Shown: positions 1-7,592 of the stretch, in pieces | How the letters are laid out: the number at the start of each line of letters is the position of its first letter | Position numbering within the stretch: the stretch's first letter is position 1 | Assembly (NCBI GenBank): GCA_023453655.1 | Contig: JAEXTE010000292.1 | Coordinates: 1 to 8,012, forward strand | Length of the DNA stretch: 8,012 nucleotides | Reading direction: 5' to 3' | Origin: Pseudomonadota bacterium | GTDB lineage: Bacteria > Pseudomonadota > Gammaproteobacteria > Xanthomonadales > Xanthomonadaceae | Notes under the pieces: generated by a model | What the model was told of the DNA's origin: nothing | Database searches by the model: none | The model's input: the letters and a program-made list of their open reading frames with translations, nothing else | Position numbers and translations under genes: made by a program

Positions 1-820
1 CGGCACGGCCGACCCGGCCGTGCTGGTGGCCGCGCGGATGACCGGCGTGCACCGGGTGTTCAAGCTCGGCGGCGCGCAGGCGATCGCGGCGATGGCGCTG
101 GGCACGGACAGCGTGCCGCGCTGCGCCAAGCTGTTCGGGCCGGGCAACAGCTATGTCACCGAGGCCAAGCAGCAGGTGGCCCAGGCCGGTGCGGCGGCGA
201 TCGACATGCCGGCCGGCCCGTCGGAAGTGCTGGTGATCGCCGACGCGGGCGCCGACGCGGCCTTCGTCGCGGCCGACCTGCTGTCGCAGGCCGAGCATGG
301 CCCGGATTCGCAGGTGCTGCTGCTGAGCGACAGCGCCGACCTGCTCGACCGGGTCGAGCGCGAGCTCGCCACACAGCTGGCGGCGCTGCCGCGCGCCGAC
401 ATCGCCCGGCAGGCCCTGGCGCAGTCGCGGCTGGTGCGGGTGGAAACGCTGGAACAGGCCTTCGAGATCAGCAACGCCTACGCGCCCGAGCACCTGATCC
501 TGGCGCTGCGCGAACCGCGCGCCTGGCTCGACCGGGAGCAGGCGGCCGGCTCGGTGTTCCTCGGCGACCACACCCCCGAGGCGCTGGGCGATTACTGCAG
601 CGGTACCAACCACGTGCTGCCCACCAACGGTGCGGCGCACGCGACCAGCGGCGTGTCGGTGTCCAGCTACCAGAACTTCGTCAGCGTCCAGTCGGCGAGC
701 GTCGCGGGCATCGCCGGCATCGGCCGCTGCGCGGTGACCTTGGCCGAGGCCGAGGGCCTGGAGGCGCACGCCAACGCCGTGCGCCTGCGCCTGGCGGCAG
801 CGTCGCGGGCGGCGGCATGA
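1..820 (+). CDS. hisD: Histidinol dehydrogenase (HisD), C-terminal part; 5' end outside window
   Basis: HisD catalyses the last two steps of histidine synthesis, the NAD-dependent oxidation of L-histidinol through histidinal to L-histidine, as a cytosolic zinc enzyme. The frame is open from the window edge (first whole codon at base 2) and gives 272 residues, against about 430 for the family, so roughly 160 N-terminal residues are missing. A GTG at 20 is an internal valine codon, not a start. Visible family motifs, numbered from the first window residue, are FGPGNSYV (45-52), DMPAGPSEV (68-76), [10 protein letters not shown] (95-104), YAPEHL (160-165), [13 protein letters not shown] (196-208) and GLEAHANAV (252-260). 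Q96, H99, D197 and H256 match the E. coli zinc ligands Q259, H262, D360 and H419, and E163/H164 match the catalytic E326/H327, all at a constant offset of 163. Nothing in the active site is missing. The stop overlaps the hisC start as ATGA. Confidence 0.97.
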   Translation, partial: GTADPAVLVAARMTGVHRVFKLGGAQAIAAMALGTDSVPRCAKLFGPGNSYVTEAKQQVAQAGAAAIDMPAGPSEVLVIADAGADAAFVAADLLSQAEHGPDSQVLLLSDSADLLDRVERELATQLAALPRADIARQALAQSRLVRVETLEQAFEISNAYAPEHLILALREPRAWLDREQAAGSVFLGDHTPEALGDYCSGTNHVLPTNGAAHATSGVSVSSYQNFVSVQSASVAGIAGIGRCAVTLAEAEGLEAHANAVRLRLAAASRAAA

Positions 821-1947
821 GCGTCGAGGCCCCCGGCATCCTCGCCCTGGTGCGCGAGGACCTGCGCGATTTCGCCGGCTACAGCTCGGCGCGCTCGGCG
901 CGCCTGCAGGGCGAGATCTGGCTCAACGCCAACGAATCGGCCTGGGCCAATGCCGCCGACGCCGACGCGGCCTGCCGGCGCTATCCCGATCCGCAGCCCG
1001 CGGACCTGCGCGATGCGCTGTGCGCGCTGTACGGCGTGCGCACCGACCAGCTGCTGGTGGGGCGGGGCAGCGACGAGGCCATCGACCTGCTGGTGCGCGC
1101 CACCTGCACCCCGGGTCGGGACGCGGTCCTGGTCACGCCCCCGGTGTTCGGCATGTACGCGGTGAGCGCACGGCTGCAGGGTGCGCCCCTGGTCGATGCG
1201 CCGCTGCGCGACGATCCGCGCGAGGGGCTGGTGCCCGATTTCGAAGCCATCGAGCGCGCGGCACTGGCGCGCGGGGCCCGCCTGGTGTTCCTGTGCTCGC
1301 CGTCGAACCCCGGTGGCGCGGCGATTCCGCTCGATGCCGTCGCCACGCTTGCGCGCCGGCTGGCGGACCACGCCCTGGTGGTGGTCGACGAGGCCTATGG
1401 CGAGTTCTCGGACGTTCCCTCGGCCACCTCGCTGCTTGGCGACCTCCCCAACCTGGTCGTCCTGCGGACCCTGTCGAAGGCCCACGCGCTGGCGGCGGCG
1501 CGTATCGGCGTGGCGATCGCCGCGCCCGAGCTGATTTCGGTGCTGCGCCGCTGCCAGGCCCCGTACCCAGTGCCGGACCCGGTCGCGCGCCTCGGCGTCG
1601 CGGCGCTGTCGCCGGATGCACTGGCCCGGACCCGCGCGCGCATCGACCAGGTGCGCATCGAGCGCGCGCGCCTGTTCGACGCGCTCTCGCGCCTGCGCTG
1701 CGTGCGGCGGGTCTATCCTTCGCAGGGCAACTTCCTGCTGGTGCGGTTCGAGGATGCCGATGCCGCGTTCGCCGCGCTGCTGGCGGCCGGCGTCGTGGTG
1801 CGCGACCAGCGCGCCGCACCGTCGCTGGGCGACGCGCTCCGCATCACCGTCGGCACGCCTGCGCAGAACGACCGGGTGCTGGCGACGCTCGCCACGTTGG
1901 CGGCGGCGCGTCCGGCACCGATTTCCACCGCGGGAGGCGCGGGCTGA
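817..1947 (+). CDS. hisC: Histidinol-phosphate aminotransferase (HisC)
   Basis: HisC is a cytosolic PLP-dependent fold-type I aminotransferase that converts imidazole-acetol phosphate and glutamate into L-histidinol phosphate and 2-oxoglutarate. The 376-residue product is slightly longer than E. coli HisC (about 356) because of a longer N-terminus and an Ala/Pro-rich tail. Visible elements are LNANES (36-41) and YPDPQ (56-60) near the start, the cofactor-phosphate loop GRGSDEAID (82-90), CSPSNPGG (160-167) with the PLP-ring asparagine N164, [10 protein letters not shown] (188-197) with D191 and Y194, the Schiff-base lysine K221 in [14 protein letters not shown], and the substrate-carboxylate arginine R342 in RITVGT. 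The usual NPTG reads NPGG and the usual KAFAL/KAFGL reads KAHAL, but the catalytic residues are intact. The ATG overlaps the hisD stop by four bases and has only a weak Shine-Dalgarno, so translation is probably coupled to hisD. The stop shares one base with the hisB start. Confidence 0.96.
   Translation: MSVEAPGILALVREDLRDFAGYSSARSARLQGEIWLNANESAWANAADADAACRRYPDPQPADLRDALCALYGVRTDQLLVGRGSDEAIDLLVRATCTPGRDAVLVTPPVFGMYAVSARLQGAPLVDAPLRDDPREGLVPDFEAIERAALARGARLVFLCSPSNPGGAAIPLDAVATLARRLADHALVVVDEAYGEFSDVPSATSLLGDLPNLVVLRTLSKAHALAAARIGVAIAAPELISVLRRCQAPYPVPDPVARLGVAALSPDALARTRARIDQVRIERARLFDALSRLRCVRRVYPSQGNFLLVRFEDADAAFAALLAAGVVVRDQRAAPSLGDALRITVGTPAQNDRVLATLATLAAARPAPISTAGGAG
1932..1937 (+). 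promoter_or_regulatory. Ribosome binding site of hisB
   Basis: GGGAGG lies nine bases before the hisB ATG at 1947, within the last codons of hisC. It supports this ATG over the much longer upstream open frame, which only overlaps hisC in another reading frame. Confidence 0.7.
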
Positions 1948-3023
1948 TGGCCACCAGGATCCTGTTCGTCGATCGCGACGGCACCCTCATCGAGGAGCCG
2001 GAGGATTTCCAGATCGACGCCTACCACAAGCTGCGCTTCGTCAGGGACGTGATCCCGGCGATGCTGAAGCTGCGCGACGCCGGCTTCGAGTTCGTGATCG
2101 TCACCAACCAGGACGGCCTGGGCGGCGAGGCCTATCCGCGCGCCGCGTTCGACGGGCCGAACGACCTGATGCTGCAGGTGTTCGAAAGCCAGGGCATCGT
2201 GTTCCGCGAGGTGCTGGTCGACTGCAGCTGGCCGGCCGACAACGCACCCACGCGCAAGCCTGGCCTGGGGCTGGTGCAGCACTACCTGCGCGATCGTGGC
2301 ATCGACCTCGACCGTTCGGCGATGGTGGGCGACCGCGAGACCGACATCCAGTTCGCGCGGAACCTCGGCATCCGCGGCTTCCAGCTGCGCACGCAGCAGT
2401 TCGGCGGCGAATGGGACTGGACGGGCATCGCGCACGAGCTGGCCGACGCGCCGCGCCGCGCGCAGGTGCAGCGCAATACCCGCGAGACCCGCATCAGCGT
2501 CGAGCTGGACCTGGACCGTGCCACCGAGGCGGAAGTATCGACCGGCCTGCCGTTCTTCGACCACATGCTCGCCCAGATCGGCAAGCACGGCGGCATCGCG
2601 CTCAAGGTGCGCGCCGAAGGCGACCTGCACATCGACGAGCACCACACCATCGAGGACACCGGCATCGCCCTGGGCCAGGCGCTGAAGCAGGCGCTGGGCG
2701 ACAAGCGCGGCATCGCGCGCTACGGCTTCACCCTGCCGATGGACGAGACGCTGGCGAGCGCGGCGCTTGATTTCGGCGGGCGCCCGTACCTCGTGTTCGA
2801 CGGGTCGTTCAAGCGCGAGCGGGTGGGCGACATGCCGACCGAACTGGTCGAGCACTTCTTCCGCTCCGTCTGCGACGCCGCCGCGCTCAACCTCAACCTG
2901 CGGGTCGAGGGGGAGAACGACCACCATAAGGTCGAGGCGCTGTTCAAGGCCTTCGCGCGCGCCCTGCGCATGGCGGTGCGGCGCGAGGGCGCCGACCTGC
3001 CCAGCACCAAGGGCGTGCTCTGA
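1947..3023 (+). CDS. hisB: Bifunctional histidinol-phosphatase / imidazoleglycerol-phosphate dehydratase (HisB)
   Basis: The 358-residue protein performs two non-consecutive steps: dehydration of imidazole-glycerol phosphate to imidazole-acetol phosphate (C-terminal domain) and dephosphorylation of histidinol phosphate (N-terminal domain). Length agrees with E. coli HisB (355). Residues 1-165 form a HAD-type phosphatase with DRDGT (D9 nucleophile, D11 acid/base), VTNQDGLG (52-59), RKPG (103-106) and GDRETDIQ (128-135). Residues 170-358 form the dehydratase, with FFDHML (203-208), the metal-binding EHHTIED (231-237), LPMDE (263-267), NDHHKVE (324-330) and the C-terminal STKGVL. The start is the ATG that shares its A with the hisC stop (TGATG) and has a good Shine-Dalgarno; the product then begins [13 protein letters not shown], co-linear with E. 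coli. Unusually, the loop at residues 92-102 lacks the Cys/His zinc ligands of E. coli HisB (see findings). The bifunctional fusion is typical of gammaproteobacteria. Confidence 0.97.
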   Translation: MATRILFVDRDGTLIEEPEDFQIDAYHKLRFVRDVIPAMLKLRDAGFEFVIVTNQDGLGGEAYPRAAFDGPNDLMLQVFESQGIVFREVLVDCSWPADNAPTRKPGLGLVQHYLRDRGIDLDRSAMVGDRETDIQFARNLGIRGFQLRTQQFGGEWDWTGIAHELADAPRRAQVQRNTRETRISVELDLDRATEAEVSTGLPFFDHMLAQIGKHGGIALKVRAEGDLHIDEHHTIEDTGIALGQALKQALGDKRGIARYGFTLPMDETLASAALDFGGRPYLVFDGSFKRERVGDMPTELVEHFFRSVCDAAALNLNLRVEGENDHHKVEALFKAFARALRMAVRREGADLPSTKGVL

Positions 3024-3043
3024 TGCGCGGCGGTCGCTCGTGA
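3023..3043 (+). other. Six-codon open frame bridging hisB and hisH
   Basis: An ATG whose A is the last base of the hisB stop opens a frame encoding MRGGRS and closes with a TGA at 3041-3043. That TGA overlaps the hisH GTG start as GTGA. An AAGGG at 3009-3013, nine bases upstream, could serve as ribosome binding site, whereas hisH itself has none that is convincing. What is seen is only the arrangement. That the frame is translated and delivers ribosomes to hisH is inference. It could equally be chance, or the relic of an earlier hisH start at 3023 that lost its frame. Confidence 0.3.
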
Positions 3044-3639
3044 ACGTCGTCCTGGTCGACGCCGGCGGCGCCAACCTCGGATCGGTGCGCTGCGCGCTGG
3101 AGCGGCTTGGCGTGACGCCGGAACTGACCGCGGATGCCGAGACGATACGGGGCGCGGACCGTGTGATCCTCCCCGGCGTGTCCACCGCCGCGACGGTGAT
3201 GGGCCGCCTGCAGGCGCTGGGTCTGGTCGACACCCTGCGCGGGCTGCGGCAACCGCTGCTCGGCGTTTGCGTGGGCATGCAGCTGCTGTTCGAGCATTCG
3301 GAAGAGGACGACACGTCCTGTCTTGGCCTGCTGCGCGGGCGCGTCAGGCGGATCCCGGGCGGGCCCGGCCTGCGCGTGCCGCACATGGGCTGGAACCGGC
3401 TGCAGCTGCATCGCGCCGATCCGCTGCTCGCGGGATTCGACGATGGCGAGTACGCCTACTTCGTCCACAGCTACGCGGCCGACACCACCGACGACTGCAT
3501 CGCCGGCACTCGCCATGGCCAACCCTTCGCCGCCGTCGTCCGGAGAGGCAACGTGATGGGTGCCCAGTTCCATCCCGAGCGCTCGGCCGCTGCCGGCGCG
3601 CGGCTGTTGCACAACTTCCTGGCCCTGGAGGCGACATGA
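3040..3639 (+). CDS. hisH: Imidazole glycerol phosphate synthase, glutamine amidotransferase subunit (HisH)
   Basis: HisH hydrolyses glutamine and passes ammonia to HisF, with which it forms the cytosolic imidazole-glycerol-phosphate synthase. The 199-residue product is of normal family size (about 196-212). It is a class I (triad) glutamine amidotransferase: the N-terminal strand [14 protein letters not shown] (3-16), the oxyanion-strand LPGV (44-47), the nucleophile C77 in LGVCVGMQ, and H178/E180 in QFHPE. The start is taken as GTG at 3040 because the conserved first beta strand begins two codons later and there is no in-frame ATG between the hisB stop and this point. The ATG at 3023 is in another frame and stops after six codons. 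The ribosome binding site is weak, so coupling to upstream translation is likely (inference). The stop overlaps hisA as ATGA. Start choice is the least certain part. Confidence 0.94.
   Translation: MNVVLVDAGGANLGSVRCALERLGVTPELTADAETIRGADRVILPGVSTAATVMGRLQALGLVDTLRGLRQPLLGVCVGMQLLFEHSEEDDTSCLGLLRGRVRRIPGGPGLRVPHMGWNRLQLHRADPLLAGFDDGEYAYFVHSYAADTTDDCIAGTRHGQPFAAVVRRGNVMGAQFHPERSAAAGARLLHNFLALEAT
3627..3631 (+). promoter_or_regulatory. Ribosome binding site of hisA
   Basis: GGAGG lies within the final codons of hisH, four bases before the hisA ATG at 3636. It fixes the hisA start despite the frame being open further upstream. Confidence 0.65.
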
Positions 3640-4391
3640 GCACGTTCACCCTGTATCCGGCGATCGACGTGCGCCACGGACGGATCGTGCGCCTGGCCCA
3701 GGGCGACTACGCACAGGAAACGCGCTACGGGGACGACCCGCTCGCGCTGGCGCGCGCCTACGCGGAGCAGGGGGCGCGCTGGCTGCACCTGGTCGACCTG
3801 GACGCGGCTCGCGCCGGCGGCTACACCCTGCTCGAGCTGGTGCGCGGCATCGTCGAGACGACGGGCCTGCGGGTGCAGACGGGCGGAGGCGTGCGCTCGC
3901 GCGACGACGTGCAGCGCATCCTCGACGCCGGCGCCTCGCGCGTGGTGGTCGGCTCGCTGGCGGTGCGCGAGGCGGAGATGGGGGCTGGCTGGATCGGCGA
4001 GTTCGGACCCGGGCGCATCACCGTTGCACTGGATACGCGCCAGGATCGCGAAGGCGTCTGGCGCCTGCCGGTGCACGGCTGGACCGATACCACGGCCGGC
4101 ACGCTGCAGGAGATGGCGCGACGCTACGCCGGCCAGGGCCTGGTCCACCTGCTGTGCACCGACATCACCCGCGACGGGATGATGACCGGGCCCAACCTGG
4201 CGCTGTACCGCCTGCTAGCCGGCGAAGTGCCGGGGCTGGCGCTGCAGGCGTCCGGCGGCGTGCGCGACCTCGCCGACGTGGTTGCGGCGCGCGCGCAGGG
4301 TTGCGCCGGCATCGTGCTCGGCCGTTCGCTGCTGGAGGGCCGCCTGCAGCTGCCCGAGGCCCTGGCCGCGTGCGGCGGGGAGCCGGGCTGA
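3636..4391 (+). CDS. hisA: ProFAR isomerase, 1-(5-phosphoribosyl)-5-[(5-phosphoribosylamino)methylideneamino]imidazole-4-carboxamide isomerase (HisA)
   Basis: HisA carries out the Amadori rearrangement of ProFAR to PRFAR, the substrate of HisF. The 251-residue product is a (beta/alpha)8 barrel of usual length (about 245). The first strand [19 protein letters not shown] (7-25) carries the catalytic base D11, and the fifth strand ITVALD carries the catalytic acid D133. The two halves repeat the phosphate-binding motif (GGGVRSRDD at 83-91 and [10 protein letters not shown] at 206-215), as expected of the ancient half-barrel duplication shared with HisF. LVDLDAAR (52-59) and [13 protein letters not shown] (175-187) are the matching substrate loops. 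The product is paralogous to HisF but clearly of HisA type through its position between hisH and hisF and its GDY motif. The ATG overlaps hisH by four bases and the stop shares a base with hisF. Confidence 0.97.
   Translation: MSTFTLYPAIDVRHGRIVRLAQGDYAQETRYGDDPLALARAYAEQGARWLHLVDLDAARAGGYTLLELVRGIVETTGLRVQTGGGVRSRDDVQRILDAGASRVVVGSLAVREAEMGAGWIGEFGPGRITVALDTRQDREGVWRLPVHGWTDTTAGTLQEMARRYAGQGLVHLLCTDITRDGMMTGPNLALYRLLAGEVPGLALQASGGVRDLADVVAARAQGCAGIVLGRSLLEGRLQLPEALAACGGEPG
4377..4382 (+). promoter_or_regulatory. Ribosome binding site of hisF
   Basis: GGGGAG lies in the last codons of hisA, eight bases before the hisF ATG at 4391. Confidence 0.6.
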
Positions 4392-5164
4392 TGCTGGCCA
4401 GGCGCCTGATTCCCTGCCTCGACGTCCGCGACGGGCGTGTGGTCAAGGGCGTGCGCTTCCGCGACCACGTCGACATGGGCGACATCGTCGAACTGGCGCT
4501 GCGCTACCGCGACGAGGGCGCGGACGAACTGGTGTTCTACGACATCAGCGCCACGCCGCAGGGGCGCTCGGTGGACCGCGGCTGGGTGGAACGGGTGTCC
4601 TCGCGGATCGACATCCCCTTCTGCGTGGCCGGCGGCATCCGCGACGTGGACACCGCGCGCGCGGTGCTGCACGCGGGCGCGGACAAGATCTCGATCAATT
4701 CGCCGGCGCTGGAGCGGCCGGCCCTGATTTCCGAACTCGCCGCCGCGTTCGGCGTGCAGTGCGTCGTGGTCGGCATCGACTCGATCCGCGAGGCGGACGG
4801 CGAGTGGCGGGTGCGCACCCACACCGGCGATCCGGACCGCATGCGCGCGCCGGCGGTGCGTACGCTCGACTGGGTGGTGGAGGCGCAACGCCTGGGCGCG
4901 GGCGAGATCGTGCTCAACTGCATGGACAGCGACGGCGTGCGCCGCGGCTACGACCTGGCGCAGCTGCGCGCGGCGCGGGCGCTGTGCCAGGTGCCGCTGG
5001 TGGCCTCGGGCGGCGCGGGCGCAGCGGAGCATTTCCGCGACGCCTTCATCGACGGGGACGTCGATGGCGCGCTGGCCGCCAGCGTGTTCCACAGCGGCAG
5101 CATCCGGATTCCGGCGCTCAAGCGGTACCTGAAGGACAACGGCGTGGAGGTGCGCGATGCATGA
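4391..5164 (+). CDS. hisF: Imidazole glycerol phosphate synthase, cyclase subunit (HisF)
   Basis: HisF uses ammonia channelled from HisH to close the imidazole ring of PRFAR, giving imidazole-glycerol phosphate and AICAR, which returns to purine synthesis. The 257-residue product matches the family length (about 253-258). It is a (beta/alpha)8 barrel with catalytic D11 in [16 protein letters not shown] (6-21) and D130 in VVVGID (125-130). Phosphate-binding loops are [10 protein letters not shown] (80-89) and ASGGAG (205-210). The internal stretch HTGDPDR...TLDWV (144-162) and [21 protein letters not shown] (169-189) follow the E. coli-type HisF, and the tail retains [12 protein letters not shown] (223-234). 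The start is the ATG sharing its A with the hisA stop (TGATG). The last eight bases overlap hisIE. Confidence 0.97.
   Translation: MLARRLIPCLDVRDGRVVKGVRFRDHVDMGDIVELALRYRDEGADELVFYDISATPQGRSVDRGWVERVSSRIDIPFCVAGGIRDVDTARAVLHAGADKISINSPALERPALISELAAAFGVQCVVVGIDSIREADGEWRVRTHTGDPDRMRAPAVRTLDWVVEAQRLGAGEIVLNCMDSDGVRRGYDLAQLRAARALCQVPLVASGGAGAAEHFRDAFIDGDVDGALAASVFHSGSIRIPALKRYLKDNGVEVRDA
5146..5152 (+). promoter_or_regulatory. Strong ribosome binding site of hisIE inside hisF
   Basis: GGAGGTG, a seven-base match to the 16S rRNA anti-Shine-Dalgarno, ends four bases before the ATG at 5157. It decides that start and makes hisIE the best-equipped gene of the operon for independent initiation, although it overlaps hisF by eight bases. 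Confidence 0.7.
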
Positions 5165-5768
5165 GACCGAAGGCGCCGGCGCCGACGCGCTGGACTGGGA
5201 CAAGGGCGACGGCCTGCTGCCGGCGATCGTGCAGGACGCGCGCACCCTGCGCGTGCTGATGCTGGGCTACATGGACCGCGCCGCGTTCGAAGCGACCGTC
5301 GCCACGCGGCGCGTGACCTTCTTCAGCCGCAGCAAGGGCCGGCTGTGGACCAAGGGCGAGTCGTCCGGGCACTTCCTCGAACTGGTCTCGCTGGAGGCCG
5401 ACTGCGACCACGACGCCCTGCTGGTGCTGGCGCATCCGCAGGGACCGACCTGCCACCTGCAACGTGACAGCTGCTTCCCGTCGGCGCCCGGCGCGGGCCT
5501 GGCCGAACTGTCGGCCCTGGTCGCGCAGCGCCACCGCGACATGCCCGAGGGCAGCTATACCAGCCGACTGTTCGAAGGCGGCACGCGCCGGATGGCGCAG
5601 AAGGTGGGCGAGGAGGGCGTGGAGACCGCGCTGGCCGGCGTTGCCGAGGACGACGACGCCCTGCTGGGCGAAGCGGCCGACCTGGTGTTCCACCTGCTGG
5701 TCCTGTTGCGCGCGCGCGGGCTGGGGCTGGAGGACGTGGAGGCGAAGCTCGCCAGCCGGCGGCGCTGA
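5157..5768 (+). CDS. hisI: Bifunctional phosphoribosyl-AMP cyclohydrolase / phosphoribosyl-ATP pyrophosphatase (HisIE)
   Basis: The fused cytosolic enzyme catalyses steps two and three of the pathway: it removes pyrophosphate from phosphoribosyl-ATP (C-terminal HisE domain) and opens the purine ring of phosphoribosyl-AMP to give ProFAR (N-terminal HisI domain). The 203 residues equal the E. coli protein. HisI motifs are LMLGYMD (34-40), [17 protein letters not shown] (56-72), the metal-binding DCDHD (82-86) and the cysteines C99 and C106. The HisE domain, from about residue 113, has YTSRLFEGG (134-142), the acidic metal motif KVGEEGVE (149-156) with E152, E153 and E156, and the partner helix [14 protein letters not shown] (171-184) with D175. 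It is the last gene of the operon. Its stop codon lies in a hairpin shared with the opposing gene, only nine bases away. The symbol hisIE is also used. Confidence 0.97.
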   Translation: MHETEGAGADALDWDKGDGLLPAIVQDARTLRVLMLGYMDRAAFEATVATRRVTFFSRSKGRLWTKGESSGHFLELVSLEADCDHDALLVLAHPQGPTCHLQRDSCFPSAPGAGLAELSALVAQRHRDMPEGSYTSRLFEGGTRRMAQKVGEEGVETALAGVAEDDDALLGEAADLVFHLLVLLRARGLGLEDVEAKLASRRR

Positions 5769-5781
5769 GCCTGCGGCTCAG
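5765..5781 (+). terminator. Hairpin at the convergent hisIE / cyclase junction, possible bidirectional terminator
   Basis: CTGAGCC (5765-5771) and GGCTCAG (5775-5781) form a perfect seven-base-pair stem with a TGC loop. The hisIE stop TGA (5766-5768) and the cyclase stop (TCA at 5778-5780, read as TGA on the other strand) both lie in the stem. There is no T tract on either side, so it is not a classical intrinsic terminator. Because the convergent genes leave only nine bases between them, it is the only evident structure that could separate the two transcripts. It may act as a weak terminator or a 3'-end stabilising hairpin. That function is inferred from position. Confidence 0.4.
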
Positions 5782-7592
5782 GCCGCGCTGATCGAGGTCC
5801 GCACGCAGTCGCGGCCGTTGGCCTTGGCCGCGTACAGCGCCTTGTCGGCGGTTTCCAGCGCGTCGTCGATGTCGTCCAGGGCATCGGGCGCGACCGTGTG
5901 CACGCCGATGCTGGCCGACATCCGCACCTGCACCCCCTGCGCGTCGCAGGGCTCGTCGACCAGCGAGCGGCGCAGCTCCTCGGCCACGGCCACCGCGCCG
6001 CGCAGGTCCTGGCTCGGCAGCACCACCACGAATTCCTCGCCGCCGAAGCGGGCCAGCAGCGCATCGTGCGAGCGCAGGACGCGACCGATGCGGCGTGCCG
6101 CCCAGCGCAGGCACTCGTCGCCCACCAGGTGGCCGTGGCGGTCGTTGATCGACTTGAAGTGGTCGAGGTCGACCATCAGCAGCGACAGCGGCCGGCGCGC
6201 TTCGCGGCACTGTTCCAGCATCCGGTCGAAGCCTTCGTGGAAGTAGCTGCGGTTGAACAGGCCGGTCAGCGCGTCGCGGCGGCTGGAATCGGTCAGCTTC
6301 TCGTGCGCGTCCTTGAGCTGCACCAGTGCCTGCTGCAGCTCCTGCGTGCGCCGCGCCACGTTGCGCTCGAGCTGGCGGTTGGCCTCGTCGGTGATGCGCT
6401 GGTTCTCCTGGCGCAGCTGCGCGTAGCGGTAACCGAGCGCCACCGACAGCAGCAGCATCTCCAGCGCCGAGCCGATCTGCACGCCGTACTCGGTGGCGAA
6501 GTTCTTGGGCAGCGCGCCGAAGGCGAGCAGGGTGAACACCGCGGTGCCCAGCAGGAACATCGACCAGGCCAGCAGCAGCAGCCGCGCCGGCGTATAGCCG
6601 CGCCGCAGCACGTGCAGCGTGGTCAGCACGATCCAGGCCACCCCCACCAGCACCGCGCGCGAGGCGATCGGCGTCGACAGCCGGTAGGGCATCCAGACCG
6701 ACGCCACGCCGAACACCACGAAGAACCCGATCAGCCCGATCGTACCCACGTTGAGCCGCGGCGCACGCTGCGGCAACTCGAGGAAGGTGCGCGCGAACTG
6801 CAGCATCGCGATCAGCGCCAGGCAGATCGAGATCGGCACCATGTGGTCGGCCATCCACGGCGAGGCTGGCCACAGGTACTCGAAGCCCAGCCCGTTGAGC
6901 GTGAACAGCACCAGTCCGAACGCGGTGATGTGGCACAGGTACCAGAAGTAGCTGCCGTCGCGCAGCGAGATCCACAGCACCAGGTTGTAGAAGAACAGCG
7001 CGATCAGGATGCCGTAGTACAGGCCGATCGCCAGCTGGGCGTCGCGGGAAACCTCGGTGAAGGCCGCCTGCGTGTACAGGTGCAGGGGGACCTGCATCGA
7101 ACTTTCGCTCTGCACGCGGACGAGCAGCTCGACCGGCTGCCCGACCGGCAGGTCCACCATCAGGTTGGGGTGGCGATAGCGCACGCTGCGCGCGGAGAAC
7201 GGCACGTGGTCGCCGCCGACATGGTGCACCTGTCGCCCGTCCGGGTAACGCAGGTGGATGTCGAGGCGGTCGCTGAGTGGATACTCCTGTACCAGCAGCC
7301 AGCGCTGCTCGTCGGGATTGTGGTTGACGATGGTGGCGTGGCACCAGAACGCGCCGCCGTGGAAGCCGAAGGCGTCCTTGCCGCCGGGGAGCGGGTCGAA
7401 CCCGCCGTCCGCCACGCGACGCCACGCATCCTCGGGACGGTCGGAGCCGGTGGTGTCGTGGCGATAGGAGATGTAGGGCGAAAGGGCGAACCTGGCCGCC
7501 GAGGGCGCGAGTTCCAGCGGGGTCTGCGCGAAGGCGGGCAGGGCCGCGGCAAGCATCAGCAGGGCCAGCATCCACCGCGAGGCCAACCTCAT
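5778..7592 (-). CDS. Membrane-bound diguanylate cyclase with 7TMR-DISM sensor and GGDEF domain
   Basis: The 604-residue protein probably makes cyclic di-GMP from two GTP in response to an extracytoplasmic signal. A signal peptide MRLASRWMLALLMLAAALPAFA is followed by a periplasmic domain (about 30-175) resembling 7TMR-DISMED2, a fold often linked to carbohydrate-like ligands. Seven hydrophobic segments (about 186-209, 214-233, 250-268, 283-301, 309-328, 337-358, 372-390) match 7TMR-DISM_7TM, beginning with the typical GLYYGILIALFFYNL. A charged coiled coil (about 391-435) leads to GGDEF (about 436-600): DALTGLFNR (440-448), metal-binding D475 in MVDLDHFK, substrate residues N483 and D492, and the active motif GGEEF (517-521). 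All catalytic residues are present, so activity is expected. An inhibitory-site-like RSHD (507-510) is one residue out of register. No EAL or HD-GYP domain is present. Start ATG 7592 is chosen because it begins the signal peptide; ATG 7625 would add 11 residues. The ligand is unknown. Confidence 0.92.
   Translation of the reverse strand: MRLASRWMLALLMLAAALPAFAQTPLELAPSAARFALSPYISYRHDTTGSDRPEDAWRRVADGGFDPLPGGKDAFGFHGGAFWCHATIVNHNPDEQRWLLVQEYPLSDRLDIHLRYPDGRQVHHVGGDHVPFSARSVRYRHPNLMVDLPVGQPVELLVRVQSESSMQVPLHLYTQAAFTEVSRDAQLAIGLYYGILIALFFYNLVLWISLRDGSYFWYLCHITAFGLVLFTLNGLGFEYLWPASPWMADHMVPISICLALIAMLQFARTFLELPQRAPRLNVGTIGLIGFFVVFGVASVWMPYRLSTPIASRAVLVGVAWIVLTTLHVLRRGYTPARLLLLAWSMFLLGTAVFTLLAFGALPKNFATEYGVQIGSALEMLLLSVALGYRYAQLRQENQRITDEANRQLERNVARRTQELQQALVQLKDAHEKLTDSSRRDALTGLFNRSYFHEGFDRMLEQCREARRPLSLLMVDLDHFKSINDRHGHLVGDECLRWAARRIGRVLRSHDALLARFGGEEFVVVLPSQDLRGAVAVAEELRRSLVDEPCDAQGVQVRMSASIGVHTVAPDALDDIDDALETADKALYAAKANGRDCVRTSISAA

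Noticed and set aside
1020..1946. N-terminal extension of the hisB frame within hisC
   Set aside because: The frame stays open by base composition. The extension is Arg/Ala/Gly-rich, and the true start at 1947 has a Shine-Dalgarno and matches E. coli HisB from residue 1.
1713..3386. 557-codon open frame on the - strand opposite hisC-hisB-hisH
   Set aside because: Antisense shadow of three clearly recognisable his genes; no family motif or start signal.
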